NCBI GenBank assembly: GCA_015233705.1
Contig: JADFXE010000022.1
Location: 1 to 16,857 of the forward strand
Direction: 5' to 3'
Length of the DNA stretch: 16,857 nt
Source of the DNA: Candidatus Omnitrophota bacterium
GTDB lineage: Bacteria > Omnitrophota > Koll11 > Zapsychrales > Fredricksoniimonadaceae
The notes below the pieces were generated by a model. The model was not told the origin of the DNA, did no database searches, and saw only the letters and a program-made list of their open reading frames with translations. Shown in pieces: positions 14,671 to 16,857 of this stretch; within the stretch, counting starts at the first letter, position 1; every line of letters begins with the position of its first letter. The position numbers and the translations under genes were made by a program.

Positions 14671-15225
14671 ATGAGTTTTTTAGTGATCTTCGCTACAGCT
14701 GTTGGTCTGGCCATGGATGCCTTTGCCGTCGCGCTGGCGGCCGGCGCGGTCGGTTCCGTGCGCACGGCGGACGCGCTTCGCATCGGCGGAAGCTTTGGCT
14801 TCTTCCAGATGATGATGCCTCTGGCCGGCTGGGTCCTGGGCACGCAACTGAAACATGTTATCGCGGCTTTTGACCACTGGGTCGCCTTCGGACTTTTGGT
14901 CTTTATCGGACTTAAAATGATCCACGAATTCTTTTCTTCGTCGGATTGTGAACGATCTCCCCAGGCCATGACAGCGCGCCGCCTTTTCTTTCTTTCGGTC
15001 GCGACCTCGATCGACGCGCTGGCTGTTGGCGTGAGTTTTGCGGTCCTGGATTATCCGGTCCTTTGGGCGGCGGTCATTATCGGCATTGTGACGTTCATCA
15101 TTGCGACCGCAGGAGTCCTGATTGGCCGCGTCTGCTGCTGCGTGTGGGGCCGGCGAGCCGAACTGGCAGGAGGGATCATCCTTATCCTGATCGGAAGCAA
15201 GATCCTGTGGGATCATCTGCATTAA
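14671..15225 (+). CDS. mntP: Manganese efflux pump MntP
   Basis: MntP is a small inner-membrane exporter of Mn2+ that protects against manganese overload. The 184 residues show the family's two-fold symmetric layout of six membrane helices. The first half carries AMDAFAVALAAG with D16, and the second half has the mirrored ATSIDALAVGVSFA with D115, the paired acidic sites that contact the metal. SFGFFQMMMPLAGW is also typical. ATG at 14671 follows GAGGTG at a suitable distance. There is no room for a full yybP-ykoY riboswitch between the terminator ending at 14636 and the start, so control by that element is not evident here. Transcription may come from an unseen nearby promoter or from read-through. 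Substrate assignment rests on family membership. Confidence 0.93.
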   Translation: MSFLVIFATAVGLAMDAFAVALAAGAVGSVRTADALRIGGSFGFFQMMMPLAGWVLGTQLKHVIAAFDHWVAFGLLVFIGLKMIHEFFSSSDCERSPQAMTARRLFFLSVATSIDALAVGVSFAVLDYPVLWAAVIIGIVTFIIATAGVLIGRVCCCVWGRRAELAGGIILILIGSKILWDHLH

Positions 15226-15257
15226 AATTTATATTAATTCTTATTTAAAATTTAAAG

Positions 15258-15286
15258 TTGCCTGCAAGAGACTTCAGCGATAAGAT
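15258..15286 (+). promoter_or_regulatory. Candidate promoter for the coiled-coil gene
   Basis: TTGCCT (15258-15263) and TAAGAT (15281-15286), each 4 of 6 to consensus, are 17 bases apart. An AT-rich tract at 15221-15256 with two direct copies of TTAAAATTTA (15222-15231, 15245-15254) sits just upstream, like an UP element. The start codon is 45 bases after the -10. Confidence 0.45.
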
Positions 15287-15330
15287 AGGCAAAGTTTTCT
15301 TGACCCTCAAATAACCTTTACACACATCCT

Positions 15331-16857
15331 ATGTATAAAAGACTGATCGCTTTTCTTCTGGCAGCCGCTGTTCTTCTGCCTTGCAGTGTTCAAAGCTCCG
15401 CCCAATCCCCGGATGCGTCTCTGGTGGTCCTCAAGGATGAGAATTTCTTCCTGCAGGAGGAACTTGGCAAGGTCAAGAGCGCCTTGGCTGAGAAAGAATC
15501 CTCTCTCGCAAAGTTAACCCGCGACAAAGAGCAGCTGACCGAACAGCTCGCCGCAGTGCGCAGTGAGCAGACAGAACTGAAGGGCCGGGTGGACGGACTT
15601 CAGACTGAGCTTGCTCGTCGCGAACATTCCGGGACGGTCAAGGCCTGTGATCCGACCGAGCCGTTGCAGAAGAAGATTGAGGAGCAGGCCAGTGAACTGG
15701 CGGCTCTGCAGCTTGTGATCAAGGAGAAGAGTGTCAAGATTGAGGAATTGAGCTCGGCCAAGACATCAGTTCAGACTGAGATCGCCAAGGCGGATGGGGA
15801 AAAAACCGCCCTGCGTGAAGAGTTCAATCAATTGATGGGAGAGTTCAACGCGCTGAAGACAGATTTCAGCCGCAAGATCCGGGAGGAAAAGGCCGGACGT
15901 GAGGCTGAACTTAAGGATCTGCAGGCCAAGCTTGCGGCGGAAAAGGCGCTGGCTGAGGAGATGGTCCGCCAGGAGCAGAAACGTCAGCAGGAAAAGGTCT
16001 CGGCCCTGACGGATCAGCTCAAGTCCAAAGACAATGTTGCGCGTCAGCAGATCGAACAGACAAAGTCAGTTGCTGATGCTGAGGTCCGCCGGATCAACGA
16101 CAAGCTTTCTGCCAAGGATGTGGAACTTGCCGAAACCAGGCGGCCGTATGAACAGAAGATCAAGGAGCTTGAGAGTCAGCTTGCGGAAGTAAAGTCATTG
16201 GCGAATAAGCAAATGGACCTTGCAGTGGCGTCTTCTGAGCAGAAGATCAAAGATGCTGAGGCGCGTCTAGCTGCGGCCAAAGAGGTTGAACTGTCGCAGA
16301 AGATCTCAGAAACAAAAAAACCGTATGAGCAGAAGGTTGAGGGTTTGGCCAGTCAGCTTGCTGATGCAAAACTTTCCGCAGCCAAGGAATTGGAAACCCT
16401 AAAGGCTTCGTATGAACAGAAGATCAAGGACGCAGAGATCCGTCTGGCTGCAGCTAAAGAGTCTGAGCTTGCCAGGAAGATAGCTGAAGTAAGAAATCCT
16501 TGTGAGCAAAGGATTAAGGACTTGGAAGCCCAGCTTGCTGATGTGAAACTTTCTGCAGCTAAGGAAATGGATAGCCTCAAGGCATCTTATGAGCAGAGGA
16601 TCAAAGATGCGGAGGCTCGATCGGTTGCAGCCAAAGATGCAGAGTGGTCTCAGAAGGTCGGTGAGGTTAAGGGGTCAAATGAGCAGAAGGTCAAGGATTT
16701 GGCGGATCAGCTGGCTGAGGTGAAGTTGCTGGGTGCAAAACAGGCGGAGATGGCTAAAGAGATGATCAGGGATCTCAACGGTCAACTTGCGGATGTGAAG
16801 TTATTTGCTGCCAAGAAGGCGGATATTGATAAGCCGACCTTCGAGAAGAAGATTCGG
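15331..16857 (+). CDS. Exported coiled-coil repeat protein, 3'-truncated by the window edge
   Basis: This frame is open from ATG at 15331 to the last base with no stop, giving 509 codons of a longer gene. An in-frame stop at 15301-15303 limits the start; ATG at 15331 is the first start and gives a signal peptide (MYKRL, a hydrophobic run, then about SSAQS near residue 27). LLPC is a poor lipobox, so a lipoprotein is unlikely. No clear ribosome site precedes it. From about residue 40 the protein is almost all charged helix (Lys, Glu, Gln, Ala, Leu) typical of a long coiled coil. From residue 272 it consists of 59-residue repeats (177 bp), each with an EQKIKxLExQLAxVK half and an SYEQKIKDAEARLAAAKE half. 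It probably spans or scaffolds the periplasm. No enzymatic domain is visible, and the C-terminal part lies outside the window. Confidence 0.88.
   Translation, partial: MYKRLIAFLLAAAVLLPCSVQSSAQSPDASLVVLKDENFFLQEELGKVKSALAEKESSLAKLTRDKEQLTEQLAAVRSEQTELKGRVDGLQTELARREHSGTVKACDPTEPLQKKIEEQASELAALQLVIKEKSVKIEELSSAKTSVQTEIAKADGEKTALREEFNQLMGEFNALKTDFSRKIREEKAGREAELKDLQAKLAAEKALAEEMVRQEQKRQQEKVSALTDQLKSKDNVARQQIEQTKSVADAEVRRINDKLSAKDVELAETRRPYEQKIKELESQLAEVKSLANKQMDLAVASSEQKIKDAEARLAAAKEVELSQKISETKKPYEQKVEGLASQLADAKLSAAKELETLKASYEQKIKDAEIRLAAAKESELARKIAEVRNPCEQRIKDLEAQLADVKLSAAKEMDSLKASYEQRIKDAEARSVAAKDAEWSQKVGEVKGSNEQKVKDLADQLAEVKLLGAKQAEMAKEMIRDLNGQLADVKLFAAKKADIDKPTFEKKIR
16144..16857 (+). repeat. 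177-bp tandem repeats in the coiled-coil gene
   Basis: Units begin at exactly 16144, 16321, 16498 and 16675, each 177 bases apart, at the codon before xEQK. The first three encode 59 residues each; the fourth diverges and runs off the window. Each unit holds two related halves of 29-30 residues. Neighbouring copies stay similar in DNA, so the array may expand or shrink. Confidence 0.85.

Overview
The window reads as a chromosomal segment from an anaerobic or facultative bacterium with moderately GC-rich DNA. The most telling feature is the first gene, a very large multidomain protein whose domains are joined by linkers carrying a DAAQ motif. Giant proteins of this style remind me of Candidatus Omnitrophota (OP3) and related groups. 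That placement is inference from gene style and could not be checked by a search. Every gene seen is on the + strand, and no rRNA, tRNA, CRISPR array or insertion sequence was found.

Bases 2-5911 are the 3' part of a giant gene (1969 codons here; the frame is open at the left edge). Read in order it contains a protein-kinase-like domain, two hydrophobic segments, a PI3/4-kinase or HipA-like domain, an HEXXH metallopeptidase-like region, a second protein-kinase-like domain, an unrecognised AT-rich module opening with a HGT motif, an HD phosphohydrolase domain and a short tail. Bases 5964-6811 hold a promoter candidate and a secreted protein with four 17-residue repeats.

Bases 6823-8921 hold the redox-sensing repressor gene rex and, one base after its stop, a class I DNA photolyase. 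Bases 9041-13446 are an anaerobic nucleotide and redox block: a radical SAM protein of the TYW1-like COG0731 type, anaerobic ribonucleotide reductase nrdD, its activase nrdG (overlapping nrdD by 34 bases) and an AzoR-like flavoprotein. A sequence very like an NrdR box lies on the promoter in front of this block. A terminator-like hairpin between the radical SAM gene and nrdD suggests that nrdD may also be controlled separately.

Bases 13620-14636 carry a secreted small-domain protein behind a leader RNA with two mutually exclusive hairpins, then a cold-shock protein closed by a clear rho-independent terminator. MntP, a manganese exporter, follows at 14671-15225. From 15331 to the right edge runs an unfinished gene for a signal-peptide-bearing coiled-coil protein built from 59-residue tandem repeats.

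The middle of the window fits a theme of redox and anaerobic adaptation: Rex senses NADH/NAD+, NrdD/NrdG make deoxynucleotides without oxygen, and AzoR handles flavin-dependent reduction. The outer parts hold large, repeat-rich proteins of unknown role. There is no gene-free stretch longer than 300 bases; the longest are 8922-9156 and 13447-13710.
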